From Halomonas halophila (GTDB lineage: Bacteria > Pseudomonadota > Gammaproteobacteria > Pseudomonadales > Halomonadaceae), in NCBI RefSeq assembly GCF_030406665.1, contig NZ_CP129121.1, forward strand, positions 2,170,001 to 2,234,000: a DNA stretch of 64,000 bases, read 5' to 3'. The translations under genes and the position numbers were made by a program. Under the pieces are notes generated by a model that had not been told where the DNA came from, did no database searches, and saw only the letters and a program-made list of their open reading frames with translations. Below are positions 7,904-16,796 of this stretch, one piece after another (positions within the stretch are counted from its first letter, which is position 1; each line of letters starts with the position of its first letter).

Positions 7904-8869
7904 ATGGATACGCACAGCAAGCCGCCGAAGCTGATGAGTCGCGTGAAGGCCACCCTACGGGTGAAACGTTACAGCCTGCGAACCGAGAAGACCTACTGCT
8001 ACTGGATTCGCTTCTTCATTCGTTTCCATGGGATACGACACCCATCAGGTATGGGAGCCTCCGAGGTTCACGCCTTCCTGGAGCACCTGGCCGTGGAGAG
8101 GCATGTGGCTGCGGCCACACAGAACCAGGCATTGAATGCCCTCGTCTTCCTGTATCGCCATGTGCTCGAACAGCCCTTGGGAGAGATCGGGGAGTTCTCA
8201 CGCGCCAAGCGCCCTCGCCGGCTGCCGGTAGTGTTGTCGCACGACGAAGTGATGCGTGTACTGAGCCATCTTGCAGGCCCGATGCATCTGATGGCCGCGC
8301 TGATGTATGGGGCAGGCCTGCGCGTGACGGAGGCCTGTCGGTTGCGCGTGCGAGATATCGACTTCAATCGACAAGTGCTGACGGTGAGATCCGGCAAGGG
8401 CGACAAGGATCGCACCACGCTGCTGCCTCCCAGTTGCATCGTGCCAATACAACAGCGAATAACAGAGGCCCAGAACTTGCTGAACCGTCGCCTCGAAAAT
8501 GGTCGGGTTCCTGTCACCCTGCCCCATGCCCTGGATCGTAAGTATCCCAATGCCGGCCTGTCGCTGGCGTGGCAATGGCTATTTCCCTCCAGCAAACCCT
8601 GCTTCGACCCTTTCGGGAAAGTGGTACTGCACCATATCCATACCTCCTCGGTGCAGAAATCGGTCAGACAGGCAATGCGTGCCGCGAATCTCCCGCGGCC
8701 GGGTTCGTGCCATACCCTGCGACACAGCTTCGCTACCCAGTTGCTGAGCCGAGGCACGGACATACGCACGGTTCAGGAGCTACTGGGCCACAAAAGCGTC
8801 GAAACCACCCAGATCTACACTCATGTGCTGGGAAGCGGCTTCGCGGGTGTAAGGAGCCCTCTGGACTAG
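7904..8869 (+). CDS. intI: Integron integrase IntI (tyrosine recombinase)
   Basis: The 321-residue protein catalyses attI x attC cassette insertion and excision. All tyrosine-recombinase catalytic residues are present: R140 (GAGLRVTEACRL), K165 (GKGDKDR), H270 and R273 (CHTLRHSFATQ), H296 (LLGHKSVETT) and nucleophile Y305 (QIYTHV). The IntI-specific insert that binds folded attC DNA is visible at about 205-230 (LPHALDRKYPNAGLSLAWQW), which separates IntI from XerC/D. The frame is open further upstream to 7790, but ATG 7904 follows AGAGAGGG and gives the usual IntI length. It looks intact, so the array may still be active. Confidence 0.93.
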   Translation: MDTHSKPPKLMSRVKATLRVKRYSLRTEKTYCYWIRFFIRFHGIRHPSGMGASEVHAFLEHLAVERHVAAATQNQALNALVFLYRHVLEQPLGEIGEFSRAKRPRRLPVVLSHDEVMRVLSHLAGPMHLMAALMYGAGLRVTEACRLRVRDIDFNRQVLTVRSGKGDKDRTTLLPPSCIVPIQQRITEAQNLLNRRLENGRVPVTLPHALDRKYPNAGLSLAWQWLFPSSKPCFDPFGKVVLHHIHTSSVQKSVRQAMRAANLPRPGSCHTLRHSFATQLLSRGTDIRTVQELLGHKSVETTQIYTHVLGSGFAGVRSPLD

Positions 8870-9129
8870 CCGTGCCGTCGTGAATGCTCGGCCACGCTAC
8901 CGCCTGACCGACCAGCATCAACCACGGCACTCCAGCCGTCTTCTGCGGTAGCCCCTGAGTCCCTTTTGTGGCCGTCTTCTGCAGCCTTATTAGCCGATCC
9001 TATTCGAAGGGGATATCGGCTGCAAAAGGCGCGTCTTGAACTGTTCCGAATGGCGCAGAAATGGGCGGGTTTGCAGCGGTTCGAGGCACAGGTAGGCTGG
9101 AAGCCACATCGCATGGTAGGAGACAAGGC
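8870..9129. other. Intergenic region beyond integrase: direct repeat and hairpin
   Basis: No gene is supported here. A 12-bp direct repeat (GCCGTCTTCTGC) occurs at 8935-8946 and 8971-8982. A hairpin with arms AGCCGAT and ATCGGCT lies at about 8992-9020. The hairpin could end the intI transcript, but it has no T run. Confidence 0.4.
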
Positions 9130-9576
9130 ATGGCAGGTTCGAGCGATCATCAGGAATCCGTCGACTCCAGGCCCGAACACGATGAGGCACAGAGCCGCCG
9201 GCTGAGGCTGGTCTACGACGGCGACTGCCCGATGTGTCGGCGCTACGTGCGCTGGCAGCGCATCCGGCGCGACGTCGGCGAGCTCGAGCTGATCGACGGG
9301 CGCCAGGACAGCGAGGCGCGCCGCGAGCTCAGCGCCAAGGGCATCGACCTGGACCAGGGCTTCGCCCTGCAGGTCGGCGAGCGCTGGTATCACGGCAGCG
9401 AGGCCCTGCACCGCCTTACCCTGCTCGGCACCCGCAGCGGCGTGTTCAACCGGCTGATGTATCGCCTGTTTGCCAGCCGCGGGCGAGCCGCCCGCCTCTA
9501 CCCCTGGCTCAAGGCCTGTCGCAACGCCCTGCTGCGGCTGTGCCGCATCCCTCCCATCGACAATCTGCGCCGCTAG
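9130..9576 (+). CDS. DCC (DUF393) family thiol-disulfide oxidoreductase-like protein
   Basis: The 148-residue protein has the family-defining DGDCPMC motif near residue 31, a thioredoxin-like CxxC, and the later WYHGSEALHRLTLLG and C-terminal C-R-I-P segments of DUF393. These proteins are predicted redox proteins of unknown partner. ATG 9130 is chosen because of TAGGAGA 8 bases upstream; the frame extends back to 9061 without a ribosome binding site. It is the first backbone gene on the integrase side of the integron. Confidence 0.8.
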   Translation: MAGSSDHQESVDSRPEHDEAQSRRLRLVYDGDCPMCRRYVRWQRIRRDVGELELIDGRQDSEARRELSAKGIDLDQGFALQVGERWYHGSEALHRLTLLGTRSGVFNRLMYRLFASRGRAARLYPWLKACRNALLRLCRIPPIDNLRR

Positions 9577-9599
9577 GCGACGGCGGTCGTGATGTCCCG

Positions 9600-10109
9600 C
9601 TACCGGGTTTCTCTCACCTCGGCGGTGGCGATCACATCTGCGATGCGTGCGGCCTCGGCCTGATGCTCTCCCCGATAGCCCTCGAGGGACGCCAGAAGCC
9701 GGGCTTTCAGATCGGCCAGATACTCGGCGTAGGCCGCGCGGCCGCTGTAATTCGTGAACAGGCTGTCGGGGACACTCGCCAGCCATGCGTCCAGCGCAGA
9801 GCGATGCGCGGCGAACCAGGCCAGCATGGAATCCGCTCGATACACCAGGGCCTCGGCGATGTAGGGGGATACCTCGCTACCCAGCGCGCCATCCCGCACC
9901 GCCCAGGTGTTGCCGAGCAGGTTGATGACCGGCACGACGGAGGTCTCGTTGTGCTGCAGAAGATCGACGATCTCCGCCTCATGCCGATGGAGCCACTCAC
10001 CGTTGACCTCGGCCAGCTCGTCCGCCACGGCAGCGGTGCCGCACAGCATCAATGCCGGGATGAGACCTCGTTTCAAGATCACCCCGATGGAATACCCCCC
10101 AGATATCAT
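9600..10109 (-). CDS. Uncharacterised exported protein
   Basis: The 169-residue protein begins with a signal-peptide-like segment (LKRGLIPALMLCGTAAVA, cleavage likely after AVA-DE), so it is probably periplasmic. The mature part is helical and acidic (LLQHNETSVVPVINLLGNTW ...) with no motif I can name. ATG 10109 has GGGAG 7 bases upstream; the frame is open to 10166 without a good site. Function unknown. Confidence 0.6.
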   Translation of the reverse strand: MISGGYSIGVILKRGLIPALMLCGTAAVADELAEVNGEWLHRHEAEIVDLLQHNETSVVPVINLLGNTWAVRDGALGSEVSPYIAEALVYRADSMLAWFAAHRSALDAWLASVPDSLFTNYSGRAAYAEYLADLKARLLASLEGYRGEHQAEAARIADVIATAEVRETR

Positions 10110-10149
10110 TTCGGCTCCCTGGAAGCTTCGAGCTCCTGATCCATCCACC

Positions 10150-10180
10150 AAAAAGCCGCACATCATGATGCACGGCTTTC
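10150..10180 (-). terminator. Intrinsic terminator after the BPSS1780-type gene
   Basis: On the minus strand AAAGCCG pairs with CGGCTTT around a self-complementary CATCATGATG core, followed by a T run. It ends the transcript of the gene at 10206-11096. Confidence 0.7.
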
Positions 10181-10205
10181 GTGGGTGCGTGGCACGCCAT
10201 CTAGC

Positions 10206-11096
10206 TTAAGCGTTCTCCACCTTCGCGGCTTCCGGGCGGGCCAGTAGCACCTCGCGGAAAGAGAGGTAATAGGCCCCGTTAAAGATCAGGAAGAACCCCG
10301 AGATCACTACCACCATGACGACGACGATCAGGGCCATCGAGGTGGTGAGGGCGGCGCCGGCCATGGAAACCATCAGCAATAGAGCATAGAGCGTTGCGGC
10401 GTTAACGCCGAAGACCAGCAGCAGGAGAAGGTTCTTGAAGGTGGCCCGGAAGCTGTTCTTCAATGCGGAAAAAACGCTTTCGCCGGACACGATGATCTGC
10501 GGCACCGCGTAGAAGAGCAATGCCGTCACCATGAGGGCCCCGGCCAGGAAGAAGATGACCACCAGCGACGAACCGCCCATCATCTCCGCCATCATGCGGG
10601 TATAGGAGTAGCCATAAGGGCTGCCATACGAGTTCATGGCACCCATCATCGAGCTCCCCCCGAAGAGCTTCATCAGCAGGAACATCACCAGCGCGAAGAC
10701 CGCGAAGATCACCAGCGCACTGACGAACAGCAGGAACATGCCCAGGAGGTTGCTTCCCTTGAAGCCACGAAACACGTCACTTACCCGGGGACGATTCTCG
10801 GCCGCCCCGTGGAAGACGGCCATCATGCCCGATTGCAACAAGGCGGCAAGGAAAGTCACCACCACCAGGACAACCATCGTTCCGATGCCGATATGGTACG
10901 GCTGAAGCGATCCGACAACGACTTGGAGCAGCGTGGAGACCACGACCACGATCAGGTAAGCGGGAATGATCGTCTTCCAGTGCGCACGAACCAGCCGAAA
11001 CGCGTCCACGATCCAGCTCAACGGCGGGCCTGACTTGATCTTACGCACGCTGATCGCCGTCGACTCATGTGAAAAGGCATCGTATTGCTCGTTCAT
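10206..11096 (-). CDS. BPSS1780-type multi-pass membrane protein
   Basis: The 296-residue protein has a short cytoplasmic N-terminus (VRKIKSGPPLSWIVDAFRLV) followed by about six membrane segments (IIPAYLIVVVVSTLLQVVV; TMVVLVVVTFLAALLQS; LGMFLLFVSALVIFAVFALV; VVIFFLAGALMVTALLFYA; LLLLVFGVNAATLYALLLMV; MALIVVVMVVVISGFFLIF). The opening ...SWIxxaxxlfrxhw pattern matches the BPSS1780 family of inner-membrane proteins with no known function. A Met/Gly/Ser-rich loop lies between the third and fourth segments. Monocistronic by its spacing. Confidence 0.75.
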   Translation of the reverse strand: MNEQYDAFSHESTAISVRKIKSGPPLSWIVDAFRLVRAHWKTIIPAYLIVVVVSTLLQVVVGSLQPYHIGIGTMVVLVVVTFLAALLQSGMMAVFHGAAENRPRVSDVFRGFKGSNLLGMFLLFVSALVIFAVFALVMFLLMKLFGGSSMMGAMNSYGSPYGYSYTRMMAEMMGGSSLVVIFFLAGALMVTALLFYAVPQIIVSGESVFSALKNSFRATFKNLLLLLVFGVNAATLYALLLMVSMAGAALTTSMALIVVVMVVVISGFFLIFNGAYYLSFREVLLARPEAAKVENA

Positions 11097-11369
11097 CCTT
11101 GAACTTCCTTTAACTCGATTCGAATAGATACCGCTTTGTCTTGGCTAAGCGGCCGGCCAAACTAACAGAAACTTCATCATTCTTAATGCGCTATCGCTGA
11201 CAAGCCTGTAGGAAATCGACCACATGCAGGAAGCCCGAGGTCTCCAGCCGGTGGCGCGAGGTACCGATGCGTGCGGCGCACGAATGGCCGGTCGCACTGG
11301 TTCATGAAAATGCCGCCGGCCAGTCGGCCCGCGGCATGTTCTGCGGCTGATCAGGGCGACTCCTCCGGT
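11097..11369. other. Intergenic region without a clear gene
   Basis: Nothing convincing. The minus strand has a short frame ending at about 11192 (RLETSGFLHVVDFLQACQR then stop) that starts after a stop codon and lacks a start and ribosome binding site; it may be a decayed gene end. Confidence 0.3.
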
Positions 11370-11717
11370 TTAGAGGCCGTCCAGGTTGATCTCCACGCTA
11401 TCCCCCAGCCAATAGGCATATGTCGTATGGTCCTCGTAATCGTCTCCCGTCAGCGCGTGAACGAGCACGCTCAGGTTGCCGCGGTGTTCATCCAGCCAGG
11501 GAATGAACGCGTCGAAGGACTTGTGGCTGAACGTGATCTGACAGCTCCATCTGGTGTGCGGCCCGACCAGTTTCTGGTGCACGCGCCCGACCTTCAGGCC
11601 GAATGTCTCCCCCGCTTCCGCGCAAAGGCGGGATGCGAAGTCCACCGTCTCTTCATCGAAGTAGACGTGAGCATGGTAGCCCTTGTGAATATTCACCGGG
11701 CGCTTCGGTTCGTTCAT
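11370..11717 (-). CDS. DOPA 4,5-dioxygenase family protein
   Basis: The 115-residue protein shows the full family pattern: HAHVYFDEET near the N-terminus, GRVHQKLVGPHTRWSCQ in the middle and LTGDDYEDHTTYAYWLG at the end. The conserved histidines would bind iron for extradiol ring cleavage, as in the fungal DOPA dioxygenases; bacterial members act on catechols or have unknown substrates. ATG 11717 has GAGG upstream and fits family length; the longer frame to 11765 does not. Confidence 0.85.
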   Translation of the reverse strand: MNEPKRPVNIHKGYHAHVYFDEETVDFASRLCAEAGETFGLKVGRVHQKLVGPHTRWSCQITFSHKSFDAFIPWLDEHRGNLSVLVHALTGDDYEDHTTYAYWLGDSVEINLDGL

Positions 11718-11903
11718 CTCAGCCTCGCTTATCGGCAATTTTTCTTTACATCTTAACGCTACCACTGATCCATGACGGCATGAAGCGGTGAGCCGCAGCC
11801 GACGTTGCCCCTCGTATGAACGGTAGGCGATGTTCCGTCATGCTGCCGGCCTGGAGACGCCAGCCAAGGCGGAGGGGCCGCGTGAGCAGGGCCTGATGGG
11901 AGC

Positions 11904-11941
11904 TCCCCCGGCCGGGGATGCCGCTGACGGCGACCGGGGGA
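11904..11941 (-). terminator. Hairpin just after the porin stop
   Basis: Arms TCCCCCGG and CCGGGGGA pair across about 22 bases, about 20 bases beyond the porin stop codon. There is no T run, so this is a weak terminator call. Confidence 0.4.
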
Positions 11942-11962
11942 AGATCGAGGGCGGGAAATGGA

Positions 11963-13108
11963 TCAGAAGTCGTAGCGCACGCGGGCCAGGGTGGCGTCGG
12001 CCTGGTCATCCGAGGTATCGGCGAAGGTGTGTTCCAGATCGACCTGGAAGCCGTGCGGCAGCCGGGTCGAAACGCCCACGTACTGGTGATCGTAGTGATC
12101 GTCGCTGCCGTTGCGCATCTCCAGGCGGTCGCCGGCGACGTAGGGAGTCACTTCCTTCACCACGGCAGTGTCCAGCGGGATCGCGTACTTGGCGACATAC
12201 TCCACACCGGCGGCATCGCCGCGGAAGAACCGGTCGGTATCGCCGGTCATGTACGGCACGAAGTTGCGATAGTAGCCGCCGCCCACCGAGAGATACCACT
12301 GTTTCGGCGTCCAGGTGATCGCGGCGCCGCTGTTTTCCTGACGATAGTGTTCGCTGCCCTGGCCATGCACCGTGGCGCCGGTGTTGCTGTAGGCCGCGCT
12401 GAGCACCAGGTCCGGTGTCAGCCGATAGTCGAGGCCCAGGGCGCCGCCGCCGTTGCGACGGTAGTCGATGCCGTTGCCGACGTGCAGGTCCTCGTCCTGG
12501 AACAGCGCGCCGACGTAGAGCGAGGCGGGGCCGACATCGTAGCGATACTTGGCGCTGCGACGCGCGCGATAGGAGCCATCGTAGTCGCCGTCCAGACCGA
12601 CGCCCGGCGCCTGGGCCTGCATGTCGTTATCCCAGACGTCGGTCTTGGCGCCGACCACGTCGTAGTAGACGCTGTTCTGCTTACCCAGGGTCAGGGTGCC
12701 GTAACGCTGGCTCTCGACGCCGAAGTAGGCCTGACGCCGGGAAGTGCGGCGGCCGTCCCGGTCGTACTGGCCGTGCAGGCGCAGCACGTGCATCAGGTCG
12801 AAGCCCGGCTCGAAGTAGCCCAGCAGCGTCAGGTCGTCGTTGACGGCGTAGTCGGCCGAGAAACGCAGGCGACTGCCGCCGTCGTAGACGTTGTGCTTGT
12901 AGCTGCCGTCATCCTGGCTGCCCATCTCATTGAAGTACTGGGCGCGAATGCTGCCACCGATCTGAACCTCCAGCGGGTCCCAGAAGCCCGCGCCGTCGGG
13001 ATTGGCCTCGACCAGCGTGACCTCGGCCTGGGCCAGCGAGGCGTGGCCGGCCATGACTCCAGCGAGCATGAGACCCGTGACGGCATGTTTACGCTTGAAC
13101 GACATCAT
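11963..13108 (-). CDS. Gram-negative porin
   Basis: The 381-residue protein has a signal peptide (MMSFKRKHAVTGLMLAGVMAGHASLAQA, cleavage after AQA-EV). The mature part alternates as in an outer-membrane beta-barrel (IGGSIRAQYF, YGTLTLGKQNSVYYDVV, ALGLDYRLTPDLVLSAAYS) and ends in phenylalanine (VRYDF), the usual outer-membrane insertion signal. YGTLTLGKQ is the loop-3 approach region of OmpC/OmpF-type trimeric porins. AGGA lies 5 bases before the first ATG. It stands alone. Confidence 0.85.
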   Translation of the reverse strand: MMSFKRKHAVTGLMLAGVMAGHASLAQAEVTLVEANPDGAGFWDPLEVQIGGSIRAQYFNEMGSQDDGSYKHNVYDGGSRLRFSADYAVNDDLTLLGYFEPGFDLMHVLRLHGQYDRDGRRTSRRQAYFGVESQRYGTLTLGKQNSVYYDVVGAKTDVWDNDMQAQAPGVGLDGDYDGSYRARRSAKYRYDVGPASLYVGALFQDEDLHVGNGIDYRRNGGGALGLDYRLTPDLVLSAAYSNTGATVHGQGSEHYRQENSGAAITWTPKQWYLSVGGGYYRNFVPYMTGDTDRFFRGDAAGVEYVAKYAIPLDTAVVKEVTPYVAGDRLEMRNGSDDHYDHQYVGVSTRLPHGFQVDLEHTFADTSDDQADATLARVRYDF

Positions 13109-13587
13109 TCTGATCCTGTTGGTAACTGCGAGCCTGGGCTCGACATTGACGATTGAGAAAGCAAAACGCGGCGGATTCGGGATCGGTCACCACCACTGAG
13201 CGAAATTGGCATGAACGAATACGCCAGAACAGATAATAAAACCAGCAAATCTTTGTCATCCATAATGTAAGCAAGTTAATTTGTTTTGCGACATCGAATC
13301 ACGCCAGTAGCATCGAGCACGACGTTGCGCCCCGCCAAAGTGGCCAGGGCAGGAAAAAGAAGCAAAATGAAGGAAAATGCCGCGAAAACGGCAGAAAAAA
13401 GAGAGCTGGAGGAGAGATGGAGGAAAGGCGCTAGATGTCAGGACAACGACACAGGCAGTCCGGGCCCCGCTGACGCGGGGCCGATGGCGCTCGATGGGCC
13501 GCTAGCCAAGGCCGGCCAGAAGGGTGCGGATCACCGCGTTCACCCGGGCCGGCGGCTCCAGCGCCGAGGGATGGCCGGCAGCGGGGA
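13109..13587. other. Intergenic region with a hairpin
   Basis: No gene is supported. The porin promoter region is AT-richer (about 13200-13290), then a purine-rich stretch (13350-13435) follows. A GC-rich hairpin (GGCCCCGC / GCGGGGCC, about 13463-13482) lies beyond the symporter stop and may end its transcript, though it has no T run. Confidence 0.5.
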
Positions 13588-15111
13588 TCATGACGAGATC
13601 TCTCGGCCGAGGACACGGCCGCCCTGCTCGCGACCGCCCAGCCGGGTCAGGCCGTTCGGCGCGGCGATGCGGAAGAAGCGCTCCACCACCTCGCTCGGGG
13701 CCGGCCGGGTAAGCAGCGACACCGCGACGAACGTCGGCAGATTGAGCATCAGCCCCCAGAAGCCGGCGTGGATGCCCAGCGGATGCTTCCACACGGTGGT
13801 GAAGGCCACGGTCACCAGGAAGCCGCTGACGATGCCCGCCATCACGCCCCACTTCGAGGCGCGCGGCCACAGGAACATGCCGATGAAGGCCGGCAGCACC
13901 TGGGTGGCGAAGCCCAGCCCCACCAGCAGGATCATCACCAGGCTGCCGGGTTCAGCGATCGCCAGCGGTGCGATCACCAGGGCCATCAGCGGCACGATCA
14001 TCCAGCGCGCCAGCTTGCCGGTGAACGCATCGGAGAGCCCCAGCAGTGGCTGGAGCACGTCCTTGCTCCAGGAGAGCGCCACCGAGTGGATGAAGGGCTC
14101 GCTGGAGGACATCGACGCGGCCAGGGTGCCGGCACCGAGCAGCCCCACCAGCCATACCGGCAGGAACTGCATGGCATATTCGAGGACCACGGTGTCGCTA
14201 CGCGCCAGGTCGGGCAGCGCGAAGATGCCGATGAAGCCCACCACCACCATCGGCAGGATCACCACGTAGTAGGTCGGCAGCCAGGTGGCACTGCGGCGGA
14301 TGGTGCGTGCGGACGACGCGCTCATCCACTGGGTCCACACCGGCGGCATGAAGGAGAACATCGAGACGATGATCGAGGTGGTCCAGAAGCTGAAGCTCAT
14401 GTCGCCACCGCCGCCGGGCAGGGTCAGGAAGTCGCCGTGCTCGGCCTGGAGCCGGCCGAACAGCGCACCGACGTCGAGCCCGCCGGTGGCACCGTGCAGC
14501 GCCCATAGCCCCACCGCCCAGGCCACCACCAGCATCAGCACGCCCTGGAAGGCGTTGGTACGGCCGATGGCACGCTGGCCACTGACGAACAGGTAGACGG
14601 CGATGCAGGCCAGCACCAGCGGCACCGCCAGCCATATCGGGATCGCCCCGCCGCTCATCACGTTGAGGATGTAGGCGGAACCGATGGTCTGCAGCACCGC
14701 GTAGGCCACCGAGCCGATCGACATCACCAGCGCCGCCAGCGCCCCCAGCAGCGGGCTCTGGTAGCGGTCGGCGATGGCGCTGGCCTGGGTGACATGGCCG
14801 AAGCGCTCACCGAACTGCCACACCTTGGGGCCGACGTACCAGGCGATCAGCGCCAGGTAGGCCAGATAGACGGCCACGTAGAACACCGGCACGCCCTTGG
14901 AATAGGCCCAGCCCGGCGCGCCCATGAAGGTGTAGGCGCTCACGCTGCCGGCGGCGATCAGCAGGTACAGCGTCACCGGGCCCATGCTGCGCCCGGCCAC
15001 GCCCCATTCCTCGAGGCTGTTCATGCGTCGCCCGGCCCGGGCGCGCAGGCCGATGACCATGGCGATGGCCACGTAGGCCAGGGTGATGAGAAGCGGCCAG
15101 GGACTAGTCAT
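13588..15111 (-). CDS. Sodium:solute symporter (SSF) family transporter
   Basis: The 507-residue inner-membrane protein has about 13 hydrophobic segments and SSF hallmarks: EEWGVAGRSMGPVTLYLLIAA near residues 35-55, FMGAPGWAYSKG, an Arg/Asn-rich RAIGRTNAFQG and GTLAASMSSSEPF in the Na+-site region. It imports an organic solute with Na+; the substrate cannot be told. It overlaps the preceding small membrane gene by 8 bases, and an amidase lies further upstream on the same strand, so uptake of an amide-bearing or carboxylate compound is possible. GGAGGGGGAGC precedes ATG 15111. Confidence 0.88.
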   Translation of the reverse strand: MTSPWPLLITLAYVAIAMVIGLRARAGRRMNSLEEWGVAGRSMGPVTLYLLIAAGSVSAYTFMGAPGWAYSKGVPVFYVAVYLAYLALIAWYVGPKVWQFGERFGHVTQASAIADRYQSPLLGALAALVMSIGSVAYAVLQTIGSAYILNVMSGGAIPIWLAVPLVLACIAVYLFVSGQRAIGRTNAFQGVLMLVVAWAVGLWALHGATGGLDVGALFGRLQAEHGDFLTLPGGGGDMSFSFWTTSIIVSMFSFMPPVWTQWMSASSARTIRRSATWLPTYYVVILPMVVVGFIGIFALPDLARSDTVVLEYAMQFLPVWLVGLLGAGTLAASMSSSEPFIHSVALSWSKDVLQPLLGLSDAFTGKLARWMIVPLMALVIAPLAIAEPGSLVMILLVGLGFATQVLPAFIGMFLWPRASKWGVMAGIVSGFLVTVAFTTVWKHPLGIHAGFWGLMLNLPTFVAVSLLTRPAPSEVVERFFRIAAPNGLTRLGGREQGGRVLGREISS

Positions 15112-15340
15112 GCTCCCCCTCCTTGCGCTCGAGCACGCGATTGGCGATCAGCATCACGGCGAAGCAGGCAAAGATCACCACATAGCTCCAGACCACCAGC
15201 AGCGGCAGGCCGAGGACCAGCACGGCACGATTCACCCAGCCGATCACCGGCCAGATGCCCGCGGCGACCAGGGCGACGAAAGCGATGAGCAGCCCCCAGC
15301 CGGCGCGGCTGGTGGGCAGGACGACGAGACGAGATGACAT
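15104..15340 (-). CDS. Small two-helix membrane protein, symporter partner
   Basis: The 78-residue protein has two membrane segments (GWGLLIAFVALVAAGIWPVI and AVLVLGLPLLVVWSYVVIFA) and a charged tail. Small proteins of this type (DUF3311-like) often precede SSF symporter genes and are thought to be subunits or accessory proteins. Its end overlaps the symporter start by 8 bases, which implies translational coupling. Confidence 0.8.
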   Translation of the reverse strand: MSSRLVVLPTSRAGWGLLIAFVALVAAGIWPVIGWVNRAVLVLGLPLLVVWSYVVIFACFAVMLIANRVLERKEGEHD

Positions 15341-15398
15341 GACAAGAACTCTCCCACGATGACGATGTGAGGCAATGCCCGAACGATGGACGCGGACC

Positions 15399-16796
15399 TT
15401 ACTGCGCCGCGGGGGGAGAAGGCCAGCTCGGCGCGAGCGCCAGACGGGTCTCCAGCACCTTGGCCAGCTTCAGCACGAAGTGGTCGGCCAGCCGCGGGCC
15501 GATCAGCTGCACGCCTAACGGCATGCCATCGCGGGAAAAACCGGCGTTGAGCGACAGCGCCGGCTGCTCCCCCATGTTCCACGGCACGGTATAGACGATG
15601 TGCTCGAAGGGGCGACGCGGATCGTTGGTGGGCGATGGCCAGTCCGCGGGGAAGGCGACGTTGGGCGTGGTCGGCGAGATCACCGCGTCGACGTCGTCGA
15701 ACACCGCCTCGGTGGCACGGCGCATGGCCAGGGTCTGCTCGAAACCGCGCACCGCTTCCACGCCACCGATCCGCCCGCCGTCGTCGGCCCAGGCGAGGAT
15801 CGCCGGCAGCACGCGTTCACGTTGCTCGTTCGACAGCGCCGACAGGGCATTCCACTGACGCACCCGCCAGAAGCGATCCAGGCCATCGAGCATCTCGCGC
15901 GTCATCACCGGCGCCATCGGCACCAGCGTGGCCCCTGCGGTCTCGAGCCGGGCGGCGGCGCTCTCCACGGCGGCGGCGATGTCGTCGTCCAGCGGCAGGC
16001 CGCAGCCGGCCTCCATCATCACGCCGATGCGCAGCCCCGACACGTCCAGATCGAGGTCGCTCCAGTCGATGTCCTCCGGCGGCAGGCGGGTAGCATCGCG
16101 GCGGTCGGTGCGTGACAGAGCGGTCATCATCAGCGCGGCGTCGTCGACGCTACGCGTCATCGGGCCGGCACAGCGGCCCACGTAGTAAGGATCGATGGGA
16201 ATCCGCCCCAGCGTCGGCTTGAAGCCGACGGTGCCACACCAGGCCGCGGGCAGGCGTACCGAGCCACCGATGTCGGTGCCCACATGCAGCGGGCCGTAAC
16301 CGGCGGCGGAGGCCGCTCCAGCGCCGGAGCTTGAACCGCCGGTATTGCACTCGAGCCGCCAGGGGTTGCGGGTCAGGCCATGGAACGACGACAGCCCCGA
16401 GGAGAGCATGCCGAAATCGGGACACGTCGTCTTGCCCAGCACGACCGCCCCGTCCTCGGCGAGGCGTGCCGCTGGCGGCGCATCGTCGGCGGCCGGAGAC
16501 TGGTCGCCGAGCCCGGTGCCGCCGGGCACCGGCTGGCCACGGGTGGCAATCAGCTCCTTGAGCGTGACGGGCACGCCGTCCAGCGTGCCGAGCGGCTCGC
16601 CTCGCGCCCAGCGTTCGCTGGCGGCCTGCGCTGACGCCAGCAACGCCTGCGGACGGAAATCATAGAGCGCATTGAGGTGCGGCTCCCAGCGCTCGACGTG
16701 CTGGACCAGGGCCTCGGCGGCATCCAGCGGCGACAGGCGCTTGTCACGATAGGCGGCCAGCAGCTGGGTGGCGGTCATCTGATGGGGATCGGTCAT
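15399..16796 (-). CDS. Amidase signature family enzyme
   Basis: The 465-residue protein has the complete Ser-cisSer-Lys apparatus: catalytic Lys in PVTLKELIATRG, the Gly/Ser-rich loop NTGGSSSGAGAASAAGYGPL, and the nucleophile region GTDIGGSVRLPAAWCG. It hydrolyses amides to acid and ammonia in the cytoplasm. Without GatB/GatC neighbours it is not the tRNA amidotransferase GatA; it probably handles a small amide. It shares orientation with the downstream transporter pair, 58 bases away. Confidence 0.85.
   Translation of the reverse strand: MTDPHQMTATQLLAAYRDKRLSPLDAAEALVQHVERWEPHLNALYDFRPQALLASAQAASERWARGEPLGTLDGVPVTLKELIATRGQPVPGGTGLGDQSPAADDAPPAARLAEDGAVVLGKTTCPDFGMLSSGLSSFHGLTRNPWRLECNTGGSSSGAGAASAAGYGPLHVGTDIGGSVRLPAAWCGTVGFKPTLGRIPIDPYYVGRCAGPMTRSVDDAALMMTALSRTDRRDATRLPPEDIDWSDLDLDVSGLRIGVMMEAGCGLPLDDDIAAAVESAAARLETAGATLVPMAPVMTREMLDGLDRFWRVRQWNALSALSNEQRERVLPAILAWADDGGRIGGVEAVRGFEQTLAMRRATEAVFDDVDAVISPTTPNVAFPADWPSPTNDPRRPFEHIVYTVPWNMGEQPALSLNAGFSRDGMPLGVQLIGPRLADHFVLKLAKVLETRLALAPSWPSPPAAQ

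Larger units (their letters stand above)
2827..8869. mobile_element. Chromosomal integron: intI, attI region and five gene cassettes
   Basis: The integrase gene (7904-8869, +) is divergent from five consecutive single-gene cassettes on the minus strand, as in standard integrons. Each cassette gene is followed by an imperfect palindrome with an AAC/GTT core at both ends. Reading on the minus strand, the junctions (between G and TT of the R' core) fall at about 7702/7701, 6598/6597, 5515/5514, 4212/4211, 3478/3477 and 2833/2832, giving cassettes of about 1.1, 1.1, 1.3, 0.73 and 0.65 kb. The cassettes are much AT-richer than the flanks. There is no transposase, qac or sul gene, so this looks like a sedentary chromosomal integron, not a class 1 mobile integron. 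Confidence 0.9.

Noticed and set aside
11097..11369. Short minus-strand frame as a gene
   Set aside because: No start codon after the preceding stop, no ribosome binding site and no recognised motif.
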